This document shows, piece after piece, positions 3,922 to 5,638 of a stretch of 5,638 nucleotides of DNA. Every line of letters starts with the position of its first letter. Within the stretch, counting starts at the first letter, position 1. The position numbers were made by a program, and so were the translations under genes. The stretch spans positions 1 through 5,638 of the forward strand of contig JAFWCP010000146.1 of NCBI GenBank assembly GCA_017536845.1, read 5' to 3'. The notes under the pieces were generated by a model. That model saw only the letters and a list, made by a program, of their open reading frames with translations. It had not been told where the DNA came from and did not search any database. Source of the stretch: Solobacterium sp. GTDB taxonomy: Bacteria > Bacillota_I > Bacilli_A > Erysipelotrichales > Erysipelotrichaceae.

Positions 3922-5638
3922 ATTTCAGATGCCAGATATCATTATTGTAATCCATAATCGTACGATCTGAGGAGAAGAATCCGCTCTTGGCGATGTTGAC
4001 AAGGGACCTTCTCTTCCACCAGGCTCTGTTTTCATAGTCCAGCAGGGCGGTTTCCTTGACGGCAACATAGCTTTCCAGATCCAGCAGGGTCATGAACCAG
4101 TCATGGTCCCTGAGGTTTTCATGGAGCTGCCTCAGCATGTATGGATCGCCGATCTTCATCAGCTCGTCTGAGACGATGAAGTCGACAGTATTGCGGATCT
4201 CTTCCACATGGTCGTAGTAAGAACGCGGGCTGTAGCCATTGGTATTGTACAGGTGGATGACCTCATCGGAGGTGCGGCCGAAGATGAAGATGTTCTCATC
4301 ACCGACCAGCTGGCGGATTTCGACGTTGGCGCCGTCGGCTGTGCCAAGGGTCAGGGCGCCGTTTAACATGAACTTCATGTTGCCGGTGCCGGAAGCTTCT
4401 TTGGAGGCCAGGGAAATCTGTTCGGAGATATCTGCCGCCGGGATGATGATCTCGGACTTGTAGATATTATAATTCTGGAACATGACCACCCGCAGATACG
4501 GCGATACATCCGGATCGTTGTTGATGAGTTCCTGCAGGCACAGGATCAGGTGGATGATGTTCTTGGCCATGACATAGGCCGGGGCGGCCTTGCCGCCGAA
4601 GAAGACGGTGATGGGCCGGGGCGGAATGTTGCCGGCCTTGATCTGCGTGTACTTGTAGATGACCCACAGGGCGTTGAGCTGCTGGCGCTTGTATTCATGG
4701 AAACGCTTGACATGGACATCGAAGATCGAATTCGGATCGATTTCCACGCCTTCTCTTTCCTTGATGAAGGCGGCGGCCCTGACCTTGTTGCGGCTCTTGA
4801 TGTCGTCCATTAAGCCAAGGACATGCTCGTTGTTGTAATACTGCATCAGCTTTTCAAGATGGTTGGCATCCGACTTCCAGTCCTCGCCGATCAGGGTATC
4901 GATCAGGTTGGCCAGTTCATGGTTGGAATGCATGATCCAGCGGCGGAAGGTGATGCCGTTTGTCTTGTTGTTGAAACGCCAGGGGTAGTGGTCGAAGAAC
5001 GGCCGCAGCTCCTGCTTCTTCAGGATTTCCGTATGCAGGGCGGCAACGCCGTTGATGGAATGCGCATAGTGCATATCCATATTCGCCATGTGCACCAGGC
5101 CGTTGTCATCAATGATGTTGAGGGCCTTGTTGTCCTTCAGGCCACAGACAACGCCGAAGTCAAGCGCTTCGATGATGGCCATCAGATGGGGGACAACCGC
5201 CTGCAGGTCGGCCAGCGGCCACTTTTCCAGTGCTTCCGCAAGAATCGTGTGGTTGGTATAGCCACACATGTTGGTGACAAGCTCGGCAGCCCGGCGCATC
5301 GGGATGCCTTCCTCAATGAGCAGACGGATCAGCTCAGGAATGACAAGCGAAGGGTGGGTGTCGTTGATCTGCACGGCAACATGACGGTCGATTTCAGCCA
5401 GGTTGTGGCCCTTGGCACGCTCCTGGGCGAAGATCAGCTGGGCGGCATTCGAGACCATGAAGTACTGCTGGTAGATGCGCAGCAGTCTGCCATCGTGGTC
5501 GGAGTCGTCCGGGTATAAGAATAAGGTAAGGTTTTTCGCGATGTCCTGTTTCGGGAAGGCGATGCCATCATGCACGATGGACTCGTCCACGGTGTCCAGG
5601 TCGAACAGATGCAGTCTGTTGCGGCCGGTCTTGTAGCC
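3920..5638 (-). CDS. glgP: Glycogen/starch/maltodextrin phosphorylase, C-terminal part (5' end outside window)
   Basis: This enzyme uses phosphate to release glucose-1-phosphate from the non-reducing ends of glycogen or other alpha-1,4-glucans in the cytosol. The frame is open from the window edge to TAG at 3920-3922 and gives 572 residues. Family members usually have about 750-850, so the N-terminal quarter or so is missing. An in-frame GTG at 5590 is not the start, because the 16 codons before it ([13 protein letters not shown]...) continue the family alignment. Counting from the window edge, typical blocks are QINDTHP (90-96), GYTNHT (126-131), [11 protein letters not shown] (224-234), FHEYKRQ (313-319), GGKAAPAY (348-355) and the pyridoxal-phosphate site [10 protein letters not shown], whose cofactor lysine is residue 422 (codon 4373-4375). 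No frameshift or internal stop is seen. Glycogen versus maltodextrin preference cannot be read from this part. ppiB follows in the same operon. Confidence 0.96.
   Translation of the reverse strand, partial: GYKTGRNRLHLFDLDTVDESIVHDGIAFPKQDIAKNLTLFLYPDDSDHDGRLLRIYQQYFMVSNAAQLIFAQERAKGHNLAEIDRHVAVQINDTHPSLVIPELIRLLIEEGIPMRRAAELVTNMCGYTNHTILAEALEKWPLADLQAVVPHLMAIIEALDFGVVCGLKDNKALNIIDDNGLVHMANMDMHYAHSINGVAALHTEILKKQELRPFFDHYPWRFNNKTNGITFRRWIMHSNHELANLIDTLIGEDWKSDANHLEKLMQYYNNEHVLGLMDDIKSRNKVRAAAFIKEREGVEIDPNSIFDVHVKRFHEYKRQQLNALWVIYKYTQIKAGNIPPRPITVFFGGKAAPAYVMAKNIIHLILCLQELINNDPDVSPYLRVVMFQNYNIYKSEIIIPAADISEQISLASKEASGTGNMKFMLNGALTLGTADGANVEIRQLVGDENIFIFGRTSDEVIHLYNTNGYSPRSYYDHVEEIRNTVDFIVSDELMKIGDPYMLRQLHENLRDHDWFMTLLDLESYVAVKETALLDYENRAWWKRRSLVNIAKSGFFSSDRTIMDYNNDIWHLK

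Noticed and set aside
4823..5518. + strand open frame of 231 codons opposite glgP
   Set aside because: It lies entirely within the conserved coding strand of glycogen phosphorylase. Its Val/Asp/Gln-rich product is typical of a shadow frame, and there is no ribosome binding site or promoter.
5588..5590. GTG as the start codon of glgP
   Set aside because: The codons before it, up to the window edge, stay open and match the phosphorylase family, and the resulting protein would lack the N-terminal quarter of the enzyme. The real start lies outside the window.

Overview
This window is an ordinary housekeeping and metabolic stretch of a bacterial chromosome, almost certainly from a Firmicute (Bacillota). 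That call is an inference. It rests on strong AGGAGG/GGAGGT ribosome binding sites, a Gram-positive style S11 D-Ala-D-Ala carboxypeptidase, a small FMN-binding lipoprotein with a type II signal peptide, and compact operons ending in intrinsic terminators. The base composition is moderately GC-rich (by eye, a little over half). A gut-type lineage such as Erysipelotrichia would fit, but the sequence does not prove it. No mobile elements, CRISPR arrays, rRNA or tRNA genes were found.

Layout, left to right. (1) The 3' part of rpiB (ribose-5-phosphate isomerase B) on the + strand, cut by the window edge and closed by a terminator. (2) A non-coding stretch of about 300 bp, 271-568, with a good sigma-A-like promoter pointing right and a cluster of inverted repeats. 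One of these repeats is the strong terminator of the next gene. (3) A D-alanyl-D-alanine carboxypeptidase on the - strand, with an extended -10 promoter so close to the ATG that its mRNA should be nearly leaderless. (4) A divergent + strand operon, luxS - mtnN - FMN-binding lipoprotein. luxS and mtnN overlap by 4 bp (ATGA). (5) A bidirectional terminator at about 3395-3432, shared with a convergent - strand operon. (6) That - strand operon, glgP (glycogen phosphorylase, 5' end outside the window) followed by ppiB (cyclophilin-type peptidyl-prolyl isomerase), with the ppiB ribosome binding site overlapping the glgP stop codon.

Function. mtnN and luxS encode two consecutive enzymes: the nucleosidase turns S-adenosylhomocysteine into S-ribosylhomocysteine plus adenine, and LuxS turns that into homocysteine plus DPD, the AI-2 precursor. 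The operon therefore carries the whole SAH-detoxification and AI-2 branch as one translationally coupled unit. The third gene encodes a surface lipoprotein of the flavinylated FMN-binding type, an unexpected partner. RpiB (pentose phosphate pathway) and GlgP (glycogen breakdown) are central carbon enzymes. The carboxypeptidase trims peptidoglycan stem peptides outside the membrane.

I found no clearly new multi-gene system. The most original signal is the promoter plus structured inverted-repeat region at 427-565. It could produce a short RNA, or a 23-residue basic peptide, running antisense into the 3' end of the carboxypeptidase gene.
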